From Eublepharis macularius (Eukaryota > Chordata > Lepidosauria > Squamata > Eublepharidae): a DNA stretch of 64,000 bases. The stretch spans positions 198,624,311-198,688,310 of the forward strand of contig NC_072791.1 in the NCBI RefSeq assembly GCF_028583425.1, read 5' to 3'. Both the position numbers and the translations under genes were made by a program. The notes under the pieces were generated by a model. The model had not been told where the DNA came from, ran no database searches, and saw only the letters and a list, made by a program, of their open reading frames with translations. Below, one piece after another: positions 44,421-56,094 of this stretch. The stretch's first letter is position 1. Each line of letters opens with the position of its first letter.

Positions 44421-44867
44421 GTAAGTGGAGAGAAGCAAAAAAAAAAAAGGCGCCTATCCCCCTCCGGTCTGGAGTCTATAAGCCCCGAAGCTTTTTACCG
44501 CCTACTTAAACCAGAGCGCTGTTTTTGGAATGAATCGTCTAGGCTGCTTTACAAAGAACGCCCCCCCCCACCCCCCGCCCATCTTCAGATAAAGCAAAAC
44601 AAAAAGGGAATGCAATTGCAAAGAGCAGCTCTGTCTCCTCCTCCACTGAGAACTCTGCTGCCAGCAATAATCTTAAATGATTTGAGGAGAAGTCGTGGGG
44701 GGACTTGATGGGTGGGCGGGTAAGGTGAAAATCCTATTTCTGGTTTGTGTATAATCCGCGGAAGGCGCGTCGAACTGTGCCAGAGGCTCGTGCGCCATCT
44801 GCTGACAGAAAGGCCAAACTACTACAAGCCAAATACATACATTTTTTCGCTAGATCGGGGTCTAGCA

Positions 44868-44990
44868 CCACCTTAAAGACCAACTAGATTTCCAAGGTAT
44901 GAGCTCATGAGTCTAGTTGGTCTTTAAGGTGCTATTGGACCGGGATCTTGCTCTCCGACTGCAGACCAACACGACCACCCACTTGAATAT
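44868..44990. repeat. Foldback-family repeat
   Basis: TAGCACCACCTTAAAGACCA...ACTAG is inverted in CTAGTTGGTCTTTAAGGTGC, followed by TGCAGACCAACACGACCACCC. This is the hairpin form with the internal part deleted. Confidence 0.6.
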
Positions 44991-45089
44991 ATATATATTT
45001 TTTTAAAAAACCGTAACCAAAGCAGCTCTGCCTCTAGCAGAAGAATGTACTGGTTAGCTTTTTGCGTTGACATGCGTTAAGGGCAGCCA

Positions 45090-47530
45090 TGAAAATAGGC
45101 AGTGCTAGGTACGATGCACCCAGCACCAATGTATATTTCCGGAAAGGAGAGCAGGTGCGCCGCTGGTTTAGGGCTGTAGGAAGAGGCGCGGACAGGCGCG
45201 CCGACGCTGTAGCTACTCAGTCCTGCGTGGGTGTTTTAGGAAGGCTGCATTTTGTCCCTGCGATTTTTCCGACCTCCGCGACGAAGGAGGGGCCACGTTG
45301 TAACTCAAGCAGAAGCCGCTTGGCCGTAGCCAAACGTGGAGGCGAGCAAGGGGGTGTGGTGGCTGGGAGATGAGAAGCTGCCAGGAGGCGAGAAGCGGGA
45401 AGGGAGCGCCGCCAGCCAGCGGGGCTGCTGCTTCGCCACTTCTCACTGTCTGAAATTTCTCAACCTTATCGGCCCAGAAAATACTGATCTCCTGGGGGAG
45501 AAAGATTAACGAGAGCCTTATTAAAGAGCCATTCGTCAGGCTGCTGCGTCCGGGAGATAGGGGCTGGCAGCCAGTCAGCGCGCAGGCAGCCTGAAAGGGG
45601 AGAGGGGACCGGCCGGGGACAAATACGCCGTCAGATCGCAGCCGGTTGCAGTCGGAGATTCATTCGCGGATAACGAGCCTGCCTGCTTCTCCCTAGATTT
45701 CTGTATAATGCCTTCTCGCGGGAGGGGGGAGGAAGGCCCCTCGGTGCGCTGCCAAATCGACGCCCCCTTCTCAGCGTGAGGGCCCTTCGATCCCTTGTGT
45801 CCGTCCTTCCTGACATTACATTAGCTTGATCCTACCCACGGCGGGAAGGAAGTCCCATTCGATTCAGTGGCTCTTACTCTCAGGGACACAGACACGGAAT
45901 GTCCGAAATATGACAAACGCTTACTCAACAGTAAACCCCGAGTAGATTTCGAAAGGATTTGCAGGCATAGGAGAGAGAGGGCTGTAAAAATAAAACAGTT
46001 ATCGTTTATTTAAAAAGATCTGATGGACAGAGCGCCAAGGTGGATTCAAGGCCGTGCGGTTTGCGGGCGATGTGTTTGGTCCGCGGGAATCTGGGCTGCC
46101 CGGTGCCTTACAGCGCCCGCGTCTCCTGTTCTTGAATCCTCGGCGAGACAGGCGTTGCCTTGGAGCCCGAACGGCGCTCTTAACTCGGCCGGGCGGCTTT
46201 CTCTTCTATAAATAGCCTCAGATCTCGGCTTAATGGGCCGTTTCCCTGCCGGTCCCTTCGGTGGCTGGAGCGATGAGCCCCCCTCCTTCCCCATCATCGT
46301 TTTAATTTAGCCCCGCGAGCAGAGCTGATAAGGTAACGCCCCGCTGGCTCGACGGCTCGCCGTTGCTAGACTACCGGGCTGGCTGGAGGGGCTGCCCTGG
46401 CGCCCAGCCGGTGGAAGGAAAGCTGAGCTGCCGCAGTCCTCTGCGCCCTCTCACGCCCACCGGCGAGGAGCAGAAACAAAGCCGGAGTCCAGGGCTACCT
46501 CCGAGCCTGACAAAAGGTGCTCCAGTCTAAGGTTTCCCGAGCCTGCGCTTCAGAGGCATTGAAGAGGATGCGTTGGGAAGCCCAAGCCCAGTTACGAATC
46601 GAAAGCGAAATTCCGGAACTGGAGCGGGTTTCTGGTCCTGCCCAACCCACTCTGGCCCCGGCTCAGCCAAGCCCTCGTCGTTTGGGACCCCACGAACTGG
46701 ACAGCACCGGCCTAGTCAGATCGGTTCGCTACGCACTTGAGCCGTCAAGAAAACCCAAAGCGTGTCCTCTTGAGTGGATTTGGGAGCGCGCCGACTCAGT
46801 CCCCTAAACCCCATTGCTATTGTCGGCGTGGTCGGAGGCCCGCGGCGGCTTGGATATTTGCGGGGAGGGGGTTGAGCGTTCATCAGGGCAAGCCATAAAA
46901 CCAGACGGGGCTGCTCTCTGAACCGCCTCGCCAATGATAAACGTCTGTACCTGGAGGCCACATCTTTTGCCGAGCGGGTGGGGACGCGAGCGTTTGATTG
47001 TTCCTAACAATGGGCAGCGGAGAGCTGGGTTTAATTCTCTTTAGCAAGCAATCCTAAGCAGTTCTGCTCAGAAGTAAGTCTCATCTTAGTCAGCGGGGCT
47101 TACTCCCAGGAAAGTGGATTACACTGTTACATGAAAGCAAAATATCCTTTAGCGGCAACGTAATGTTAAGGCAAAAAGCAGAGTTGGTGAACAGGGCGGA
47201 GCGGAATTCCTTTGTTTTAACTGGATCGGAAATGCAGATGTGAAAGAACCTGTCATTTTTGAAAAGGATTTGCTACTCCGAGAGAAGTCTACCCCCTCCC
47301 CTCGAGCTTCGCAAAAATCCGGGAGAACCTCTATGTTGTGTCCGACGCTTTGGAAGCCCTGCGGTGGGCTCATTAAGGGCTTTCGAGTCGATTACCCGAA
47401 CCACTAATTAGCCGATCAAAGCCCTCGAAGCAAGCAAGCCACGGTTTCCGGGTGGCATCTCAAGGAAACAACTGCATCTTTGGGCGGGGGGCGCACATGC
47501 AACTCTGAACCTCCTTTCGACAGAGGAAAT
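45090..47530. promoter_or_regulatory. CpG-rich intronic region, candidate regulatory DNA
   Basis: GC-rich and CpG-rich with no transposons, except a short dispersed repeat near 47041-47125. TAATTAG at 47405-47411 is a homeodomain core between AAGGGCTTT (47375-47383) and AAAGCCCT (47418-47425), which form an inverted pair. Such a position in GAD1 intron 2 would suit a homeobox-responsive element, but this is an inference from motifs. Confidence 0.35.
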
Positions 47531-47999
47531 CCTGAACATTCCGCTGAAAGGCGACACAGTAAAATCTAAAGGAAGGAACGGAACGATTATTGATAACGAC
47601 TTTATCTAATGATGGCGCCAAGCTTCGTTATAGGGCAACCCTATGCCCATTTACCTGGGAGGAAGTCCGATTGGATACAATGGCACTTATTTTTGAGTTA
47701 TCCTGAGTCTACCGTATCATTGACACGAGGCAGAGACTCGTGTTGTATTTACTCCAATGATGGACTAACAAATGAACTGGCAACTTTCTTGAGGGAAGAA
47801 CTCCCGTAGGACTTCAGGAAGGGGGAAGAGAACGGTACTTCTAGGGTGGGCTGATCCCGGCCGGACAGTCCCTTTTAGGTAGCCGTGTGCCATGGCTCCT
47901 TGTGGGGTGGCTGCGGCTCTCCCCTACCACCAATGAGCCCTGCATATGAATTTCCGTGCATCGCTGACATCAGTGGGCTTTAGGAGTTGGAAAAAAAAT

Positions 48000-48080
48000 A
48001 AATAAAGGCCCAATGGGCCCTTAAAGACTCCCAGCATTTATTGAAACATGACCTTTCGTGAGTCAGGACTCACTTCTTCA
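48000..48080. repeat. Foldback-family fragment
   Basis: AAATAAAGGCCCAATGGGCCCTTAAAGACTCC and then CGTGAGTCAGGACTCACTTCTTCAG correspond to the right and central parts of the family in reverse orientation. Confidence 0.5.
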
Positions 48081-49500
48081 GCTATATGGAGATCCTGCAT
48101 GCAGGAGAGATATTACGAAGGGGGAGGAGTTAAGGCAGAGAGTGAACTCAGTCCTGGACCTTTCAGGCCTCAATCTGTGTGGAGAAAAAAAAGAGGTGGA
48201 AAAGTTGGGTCCAAAAATGTCCAAGTGAGAACTCTGAAACTGGATAGCAGTTGTAAATAGCTATGATGAGGAAGGTCAGAGGTGCGAAGGAACAAGCTAG
48301 ATGATAAATTTAGATACAGTTATAAAATCATAATGTGGCAAAACATGTTAAGAACAGCTAATCAACATTTCTACAAACTGAGTTCTGTGCAGCTGTTAGA
48401 GACTGCAGGGATAAGGACATCCAAATCTCTGTTTAAGCCAGAGTGATATGTAGCGTTTTAATTTCCTGATGAGTTCTAACTGGGACAAGGACTGGTGCTT
48501 GACTGGCGTCTTTCTGGAGCCACATTTCTGAAATCCACGCCACCAATGGGATTTTCTCAGGTGCATAAGATTGTAGCATCATCTGGAAGTCAATTGGATA
48601 TACTTCAGAATAAACCAGATTACAATCGTGCAAGTAGATCCGAACTTCCGAAATCCTATGCATATCTTTTAATAACAATGCAACCCCAGAGTTACTCCCT
48701 TGTAAATCGACTGATTTCAGTGAACTTAGAAGCATGCAATTCTGCTCTGAGATTTACTCTTAAGTAAGTGCATAAAGTTTTATGGTGTTGGTAGGCATAC
48801 TGACACCAGCGAACAAAACACAACAGATGCTTAACATGCATGAATGACATAGAATTCTCCTTTGGAGAATCCAAAGGTGTACAACGAAACAAAGGCAGAC
48901 CCTCCCCCTCCCCAAAGTACACACCCAACACCTAAATCATCTTTTAAAGCAGAAGAGTAGGGAGGTTTAAACAACTGCTAATTTAAAAAGCTAGTAAAAT
49001 AGGATTAAGTTTCCTAAAGGGGGGGAGGGAGGCAGAAAAGAAATAAAATGAAACAAGAGTCCTGTGGCATCCGGAAGGCTAGCAAAATTTCGTGTAAGCT
49101 ATAAACCAGTTAGAGTTCAGATCTAAGTACTGAAACACGACCCAGAGACGTGTTACCTTTTAATCGGGGTTAAGTTCCTAAGGTAAGGCGCAATTTGGTG
49201 CTTTTCGGCAGGGCATGAATAATTCGTTTCAATCGCATGGTTTAGTTCTCTCAAAGCAGTGAAAATAATCTCTGGTTTCATTGTTGTTTAAGTATGCTAG
49301 TTGTTAGGAAGCCTCTTTTCGTTTAGAGTGAGATAGATGTTTCCAGTGTTTCCCCCCCAGTATAATTCTTACTTTAAATAACCAAACCAGTTTGGCGAGT
49401 CTTCTATTTAACTTCAGTGCGTTTGTCCCTTAAAAGCCTTCATGAAAAATCTAATCCTTCCCTCCCAACACTCCTTTTCTGAAATTTTTATCACCCAGTT
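48081..49500. other. Intron 2, mostly unrecognised
   Basis: Includes a likely foldback-family fragment at 49050-49110 (AACAAGAGTCCTGTGGCATC). A GGGGGG run lies at 49020-49026. No gene was seen. Confidence 0.35.
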
Positions 49501-49610
49501 GGCCAATCAGAATGTAGTAAAGCAGCTGTCATTGGCTGATCTTTCCTAATTGGTTGTGATTCCCTTTATGTAATAAGAGGCGGACATAGCTTTTTCCAAT
49601 GAGAACGTCA
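49501..49610. promoter_or_regulatory. Cluster of four CCAAT boxes
   Basis: CCAAT at 49503-49507, ATTGG at 49531-49535, ATTGG at 49549-49553 and CCAAT at 49596-49600 lie within 98 bases, in both orientations. A CGTCA CRE half-site follows at 49606-49610. The neighbourhood is free of recognised repeats. NF-Y binding and enhancer or promoter activity are plausible but inferred. Confidence 0.4.
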
Positions 49611-49739
49611 CCAAGTTCTATACGCATTTCTACCTAAATTCCAACCGGTGTCAGTTCATGGACATTTGCTCAGCGGTTGATAGCGGGTGATTCTCGGATC
49701 TCCAGTGCGGCTATCAGAGGAACGTGGTCACTCTCGGAA

Positions 49740-49995
49740 TCTAAGCATGAAAGCTTAGCTTAAAGGCCAACTAGATTTCCAGGACATGAGATTTCGATAG
49801 TTAAAGCTCCCTTCTTCAGATATATTTAAAAGTGGTTGTAACCTTTTATCCAGCCAGACCGTGGGAGAGGTATTAAAGTAAGGGTAAAGTAAGAAGAGAG
49901 CTTTGACTCTGGGACGTTTACACCCTGGAAATCTAGTTGGTCTTTAAGGTGCTACTGGTCCCGGATCTTGTTCTTCTACTACAGACGAACACGGT
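49740..49995. repeat. Foldback-family repeat with spaced arms
   Basis: The left part, CATGAAAGCTTAGCTTAAAGGCC...ACTAGATTTCC, is matched in inverse by GGAAATCTAGTTGGTCTTTAAGGTGC at 49938-49963. The right end reads TACTACAGACGAACACGGTTACCCACC. Confidence 0.6.
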
Positions 49996-50017
49996 TACCC
50001 ACCTTAACAGTGCAATC

Positions 50018-50255
50018 CTAAACAAGCTGCTTGTTTCGTAAGGAAGTTTTTGCCTCTCCCACGTTTTAAGTTGTATCTACTGCAGCCTTGAGGGCCTGGA
50101 GCATGTATTTCCAGAGGGAACCTTAGCTAAAGGGAGCTTCAAAGTAAACAGGCTCCCTCTGGAAATACATGCCCCTGGCCCTCGAGGGTGCAGTAGATTC
50201 AACTTAAAACGTGGGAGAAGCTAAAACTTCCTTTCGAAACAAGCAGCTTGTTTAG
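50018..50255. mobile_element. Long hairpin MITE
   Basis: Arms 50018-50122 and 50151-50255 are inverted copies of about 105 bases with roughly 90% identity by eye, around a 28-base loop. The termini read CTAAACAAGCTGCTTGTTTC / GAAACAAGCAGCTTGTTTAG. No target duplication or coding sequence can be named. It is followed by unremarkable intron. Confidence 0.7.
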
Positions 50256-51629
50256 CAACAGAAGGGATGTTTGTTCTGCGACCTGAAGACTTAAAAGGCA
50301 AACGATCGTTTTGATGGATCAGTGTGCATAAAGTCTAAAGTGAGAGGGAATTCAGCTCATTCCAAATCTTGCCTGGAAGCTCTACCCTACTCTCTTGCAG
50401 CCACGTGCGGGTAGTTTGAGCGGTTCTTGGTTGCTATCGGGTGGTGAGGCAAAGTCCATCTGTGTTCAGAAATATTATCTCCTGCATAAATTCTCGGGCA
50501 GATTATTCTTGGCTTTGACCCCGGGTTGTTAGGGGTACCCTAGTTTATATTAAACCCGGAGGTGAGTACTCTGGAATTAACAAGAGAAGAGACACCCGCT
50601 TCTATTTCTAACATGTAAGATGGAAAGTTGAGACAATAGACTCAAGGGCATGTTCCAGTCCATCCCTAGAGATCTGGGGGGGGGGGGGGAGCCACAAATC
50701 CGGAGTGCTGGTGGTGGGGCCTGCCCCCCCTTCCCATTTCATTACCCCCTCGCTATTAATACTTTCACTCAAGCTTTTACATCTTGCCTTAAAAAGTGTT
50801 TGCTTCCATTTTGTTATGCCCAGTAAAGCCAAACCAAGACGAATTAGCTTCCAGGAGGGGGAAGGCAAAGAGACCGTCTACTGAAAGATAATTGCCTAAT
50901 TTGTACCTATTACTTCAACATCAAGTGAGATGCAACAACCTGGTTAACTTTATTAGTTGAGGATTTACAGATATATCATCCTTATAAAAGGGTTTTTTAA
51001 AAATAATAATAATGATGATGCATTTAATTTGTAAAGAAAAAAGTGTGTGTGTGTGCGTGCGCGCGTGTTTGTAAGGAGAATATTCTGTCAGTTTCCTAGA
51101 TAGTAGAAACCACATTTTGCTTTAATTGAGTTTTTGGGAAGGGGACGCGCCTGGGCTCTGAAGAGCGCAGATTACTACGGCTGGTATACTTGCGGGCATC
51201 AGACAGCCCAGCCAAGAAGGAACGGGGAGCTTCGTGGACTTTTTTCATTTTGTTGTGGCTACTGAAGGCAGCATCCACCCCTGACCCTTTTGCCTCGCCT
51301 CCATTTCTGCGACTCTCTCTCCGGGCCTGACGAAGTGACCCCCTCCCTTCCCATGGCTGCACCCAGGCTCCAGTTCAGCACATTTAATTCCGCTGGCTTT
51401 CAATAGGACTTCAGCTGGCTTCTTTTTGGCTGGGTGGCGCTCTCTGCCACGCTACTAAAGCTCCAGTGAAATGGACTAGTGGCTTGAGGTCTAAGAAATT
51501 CCCGGCTAGCCCTTCCAAAATCTGGAACTATTGAGGCAAACTGACGGACAAAAGCCCAGACTTGTCCTTGCCCGGGATAATACGCTTCACTTAAAGGGAC
51601 TCGTTTGTTCATTACGTTTTTATCCCATT
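50256..51629. other. Intron 2, nothing recognised
   Basis: A G11 run lies at about 50677-50688 and a GTGTGTGTGCGTGCGCGCGTG tract at 51041-51068 (split here only for reading). No supported gene. Confidence 0.35.
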
Positions 51630-51810
51630 GTTCCTCCGAGGTGCCTTACACCTTCTTCTTTTTATTCTCATAACAACGAGCCCATGAGGTGGGTTAGGCT
51701 GAGAGGTCCTAACTGGCCCAAGGTCACACGTGAGCTTCGTGCCAGCGTGGGTGATTTGAACCTGGGTCTCGGCGCTCCTAATCCGGTACTTCCCCCACTT
51801 CACCATACAG
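51630..51810 (-). mobile_element. Sauria-type SINE, minus strand
   Basis: On the + strand the inverted SINE reads GTGCCTTACACC...CATAACAACGAGCCCATGAGG...CTGGCCCAAGGTCAC and then the complement of the tRNA-like head at 51750-51805 (TTGAACCTGGGTCTCGG...CACTTCACCATA). The body is of normal length with moderate divergence. Confidence 0.7.
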
Positions 51811-52129
51811 GCTCCACGTGGGACCCTGTTTCATTTCTGCTCATTGCAGCTGAAGGAGCGACTTGGAAGCTTAACTTGCTGTTCTGGGTGCCCCCCTCCA
51901 AATAGCAAAGTATTCATCACTGATCCTCACTCGCTTCTCCAATCTCTCTACAGATCAGGTCAAATTCTAATTTGAATTTCAGTGACTCTATTGAGTCTAT
52001 TGTCGTGATTTGGGCTCACGGGCACTTATTTTGGATCTTCAAGGAAAATGAGCCACAAGCTGGGGAGTTTCCTGTTCAGAAGGCAGCCCATGCCAGCCAA
52101 GCTGTTATTTCTCACTAATACAGGAAAAA

Positions 52130-52235
52130 GAATATTGCCCTACCTGGCAGGGTCGTTGTAAGGATTACCGAGAGAATGTATGTCTAACCTTCAGAACAGG
52201 CAGGAAAAGCGCTGTGTGGATAGGAAGAATGTTAT
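52130..52235 (+). repeat. SINE body fragment
   Basis: CTACCTGGCAGGGTCGTTGTAAGGATTACC is the usual 'CTCACAGGGTTGTTGTGAGGAT' part of squamate SINEs. Head and tail are missing. Confidence 0.45.
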
Positions 52236-54475
52236 TAGTTCATCACTTTTGAATAGCAATCTAACATCTCATTCATAAAGGAGCCCCCCCTTTTTTTTGC
52301 TCTCAGTGGGATTCAGTGGCGCTGTTTTCTGAGTCAAAAAAATGTGCTCGAGCGATTGCAGCTTTACTTGATGGTAACTTTCCATGGCAATTTCCCCTCC
52401 GTTTCTGTTCCCCAGTTCTAACGTGCAATTTATGCATTTGTTATTTGGGGGATTCATATGCCGCCTCACAGAGAGAAAACAATGACATAAACCCACAAAA
52501 ATCTTCCGCAGCCCAGCGCAAAGGCATAAACTGTCAAGTTCTGCAGAAACCAATCGTCTGGACTTCAGAAGTAGCCCTCTGGCCACAGGAAACGGAGAGA
52601 GTGCGCCAGGATCCATGGAAGTCAATTGGATTGGTGAAGCCTCAAGACTGCAAGAGGACGCAAGAAAAAGAAGCTTTCCCGAGGGGAGTGGAAGTGACAA
52701 GAGGAGGCAGAGATAACTCGGGCTTGGGGTGTGTTTATTTCTGCACAGCCTGCCTTTCTCTGTGACCGACAACCTTCCCGACTAGATGCAGTCCACAGTC
52801 CAATGCCAGCCCAGTTACAGAACTTCAGTTGGTTTCAAGGGGACTGGACCTCACCCAAAGGCGAAGAACCCTACAAAACTCCCCCTAGTTTTTCCCTCGC
52901 TGGAACATCCACAGGAGCTTGAGTTTCCACCGACTCTCCTGTATTTTTCCATTTATTTGCCACTTCTTAAGCAGCAGCAGCAGCTCATTTCAGATTCTGG
53001 TTTAATTTCTACTGTCCAAGACTTCCCCTACTCCTTCCCTCCTTTAAAAAAAGTCTCCCATCTAACCATTATGGCAGATAAATATATAACGTGACTGAAC
53101 AAAAGATCCCGTCAGCAGTCCCCTCATGCTGTCCTCTTAAGCATATTTATTTTGAATTACATTTATTTGACATGGACACATACATACACAGAGAGAGAAA
53201 GAAGGATGGGGGGGGGGAACTAAACACGAACAGAACACCTCCTTGAAATACAGGGGTGGTCTATTGGAGTCCCTGCCATAGCACCAGTGCCGTGTTACCA
53301 TGGAAACTATAAGCAAAAGCAAACCAGAAATGTTGGGTTGCTCGCAGGGCTGAAAGCATCGGCTAGCAAGAGAGACTAGTTTGTTGTGGATTGCATAGTA
53401 GAGGCTTTGACCCAGATTTTAAGGAGATTTTAAGGAGACCTCCCCACATTATAAGTAGCCCAATCATATGTAATGTTTTATTGGGAAGTAAATCTAGATG
53501 AATTAAAGAGAATTTACTCTCAACAGAGTATGCCTAGGTTTACTTCCAGGTAAACCAGCTCCAGTTTTAGTCCAATAGCTCCTTTCAATGACTGCTCCAG
53601 TTTTAGTCCAATAGCTCCTTTTTCCTTTTTAACCCTGCCCCTGCTTTTTCATCAAAGGGTTTGTGTCCCTGGTACTTCCCCTTTCCTTAGTATCTTATCT
53701 ACGAAAAGCCTCAATAAACTTGCAGCACTGTTCATACTTCTTTGGATATAAGGTCTATAGAACAAAGTAATGCCCTCCTCACTCCCTTGAATAGGAAAAC
53801 TTTAAAAATCTCACCACAGGTGTTAACTATCTTAGCAAAGTTTGGGACCCATGCCTATGGAATGGTCTCTGCATTTTTTTTTATTAGATTTCCATTTTGC
53901 ATAACAATGCATCACCCTGTACTTGCTGTGTTTCATGGCCCCCTGACCTTCCATTTGCTTTTTTGTCATTCCCCTACATAGTGGGGAATAGTGAGGATGC
54001 CTTGAAAAAGTGGGCTCTAGTTCACACACACACACAAACTTGGGCTAGAATAAAATCTTGTTAGTTTGTAAGGCGCCACTAGACTTCTATTTTGTTTGGA
54101 ACAAAATAGGCCTTACGTCTGAGCACATGACGGAGCTGCGCATTACTGTCCCCTTCCCCTCTTCAAAATCTCAGTGGGACGATCCCTGTAAATGGACTTT
54201 AATTTGAATAGATCTATCACTTAACAATTGAAATCAGTGCAATTTGCATCGTAAAAAGTATGTGTGCTAGAGGTGTGCCAAAATGGTTCACAGCCCTACA
54301 TTTCTGGCTTGGGCTTAGAGTGGAGCAATTCTATACAAGATTGCACTGAAAGCCTTGGGACAATGATGTGTCTCACTTCCAGGTGTGTTGAAGTATGCAG
54401 GAGTGTACTTCCAAGTTAGGTTGGGATTCTATGCATACCTACCTGCCTGAGAGCAATAATCCCATTGGACACAAT
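52236..54475. other. Intron 2, mostly unrecognised
   Basis: 52300-52720 is a repeat-free block of balanced composition that may be conserved non-coding DNA. A short dispersed repeat lies at about 53450-53560 with a small direct duplication of CTCCAGTTTTAGTCCAATAG (53550 and 53595). A foldback tail is at 54044-54105 and a possible hAT end at about 54269-54300. No gene is supported. Confidence 0.35.

Positions 54476-54478
<3 letters not shown>

Positions 54479-54514
<36 letters not shown>
54479..54514. repeat. (CA)18 microsatellite
   Basis: Uninterrupted CA dinucleotides, 36 bases. Confidence 0.9.
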
Positions 54515-54515
<1 letters not shown>

Positions 54516-55327
54516 GCATACCCCTAACGGATGAGCCTTACATTGCCTTTGTTGAAGTGAGTTCTGACTTGCAAAGAAATAATATGCTATTTGTCTCTAA
54601 TGTACCACTGGACTCCTGTTTTATTTTACTTCCATCCATAGGGTTGGAGCCAAAGGCTCTTACCTTGGAAGAAGTATAATTGAATTTTATAGGACTTTCT
54701 TCTGAGTCAACATGCATAGGTTCGAGCTGTATTTTCCTTTTGAAAAATGATATGTGAAGACAAAAGGCTGCATCTGAAATGGGAGTCGTGCTATCTGACA
54801 TGGCAGCCTTTGCCCCTGGGTGCGGGAAAGGAGAAATGGGCTTTTGCTTGTGCTCATATGAGCACTCTCTCTAGGTTCTGGGTCTGGTCTTCAGAGTAGC
54901 AGCAAAGATTCCCAGGCTGACTTTTGGAGGTGGTATCTTGACTGGTATTCTTCCAAGGACATACATCCTCTCGTTTATCAATGGTTGCTGAACTAAGAGA
55001 ACCTGACACCAGCTCCAGTTTTAGTCCAATAGCTCCTTTCAATGGCTGCTTTCTAAAGCCCATACACTTTGCCTCCAGGGAGGAAAGAGAAGGATGGGAT
55101 GAGACAGGATTGGCTGCCATAATTGTATTGACTTGTCCTGAACTCTCTTCTTTCCGGTGGCTGATTAGATTACTGGAGTGGAATCTGTCCAATCGACTTA
55201 ATAAGAATTTACTGTTACGCTATATGACACAAAAAAGTAGCGTGGGTTTGGGGTTTTTTGTGCCTGGCTGGCTTTTTGCAGTTGATGTCTTTTGAGCTCT
55301 CTCTCCTCCGGGCGAATTCTCTTTCCC

Positions 55328-55580
55328 TATAAATATTCTTCCTCCCTGACCTCATTCAGGGAGATCCATCAGAACCAGCCCCACTTTGAACGGGATCTGG
55401 CAGAGGAAGTGAGAGGGTGGGGCAGAGGCAGGCAGGCGGACGGACAGACTGTTGCCTTGCCTCTGATTGTGGTGGCGGTGATGATTGCCGGCTGCTAAAG
55501 GGTTTGTTAAGTTATAGCCAAGATGCTGGGAAGTGAGAACAAATCTCCTCTTACTTGTGCCCCTTGTAATAATGATGTAG
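55328..55580 (+). promoter_or_regulatory. GAD1: Possible alternative GAD1 promoter and first exon
   Basis: TATAAATA at 55328-55335 lies 195 bases upstream of an ATG at 55523 with a good context (GCCAAGATGC). From that ATG the frame is open for 19 codons ([19 protein letters not shown]) straight into coding exon 3 in the correct GAD67 frame. A transcript starting near 55360 would need no splicing to reach exon 3. It would replace residues 1-44. A short upstream frame (MIAGC) begins at 55482. This is inferred from motifs only; a chance open stretch is possible. Confidence 0.35.
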
Positions 55581-55739
55581 GGTTCTTGCAAAGGAATAAT
55601 AGCCTGGAAGACAAAAGCCGCCTGGTGAGTGCTCTCAAGGAAAGGCAGTCGTCTAAGAACCTGCTGACCTGCGAGAACAGTGAGAAAGAAGTCAGGTTCC
55701 GGAGGACCGAGACAGACTTCTCCAACCTCTATGCCCGGG
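55581..55739 (+). CDS. GAD1: GAD1 coding exon 3
   Basis: A 159-base exon after AATGATGTAG and before CCGGG|GTAAGC. It encodes [20 protein letters not shown], then [20 protein letters not shown] and [13 protein letters not shown], residues 45-97 of GAD67, and one spare base. The join to AT at 57822 gives Asp, restoring [11 protein letters not shown]. The block is highly conserved in vertebrates, with conservative changes. The acceptor has a weak pyrimidine tract. The same frame is open upstream into the intron for 19 codons to an ATG. Confidence 0.95.
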
Positions 55740-56094
55740 GTAAGCCATCTCTGTTCTGCTTTCTCTTCTACGTCCTCCTTCCCAGGGCTTGATTTCTCAA
55801 GTCAGGGCTCAAGCCTGTCTGCCACTCCCCTAACCTTTGGTGTTTGGAAGTACCAGCTAAGTTCAAATGGTGACGGTGGGGCATTGGAGTGAGTGACAGC
55901 TGAGTACAGGGAAAACACTCTCTGTGCATGACCAGATGTTCCTTTTAGAGCTGAACCCTGGATGCCGAGTTTAGGGCTCAGATTATGCCATTCTTTCTCC
56001 TTGCAGCCTTCTCCAGCTCCCACAGCCTAACTACAGTAATCCTCTTGTCTTCTCAACCTTTTGCTTGTGCATTTTGATTCCCCCTCTTCATCTA

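Larger units (their letters stand above)
44421..55580. other. GAD1: GAD1 intron 2 (11.2 kb)
   Basis: The first part is CpG-rich (45090-47530). The later part holds foldback repeats, a long hairpin, SINEs, a CCAAT cluster and a (CA)18. A possible alternative promoter lies near the 3' end. Individual elements are listed separately. Confidence 0.6.
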
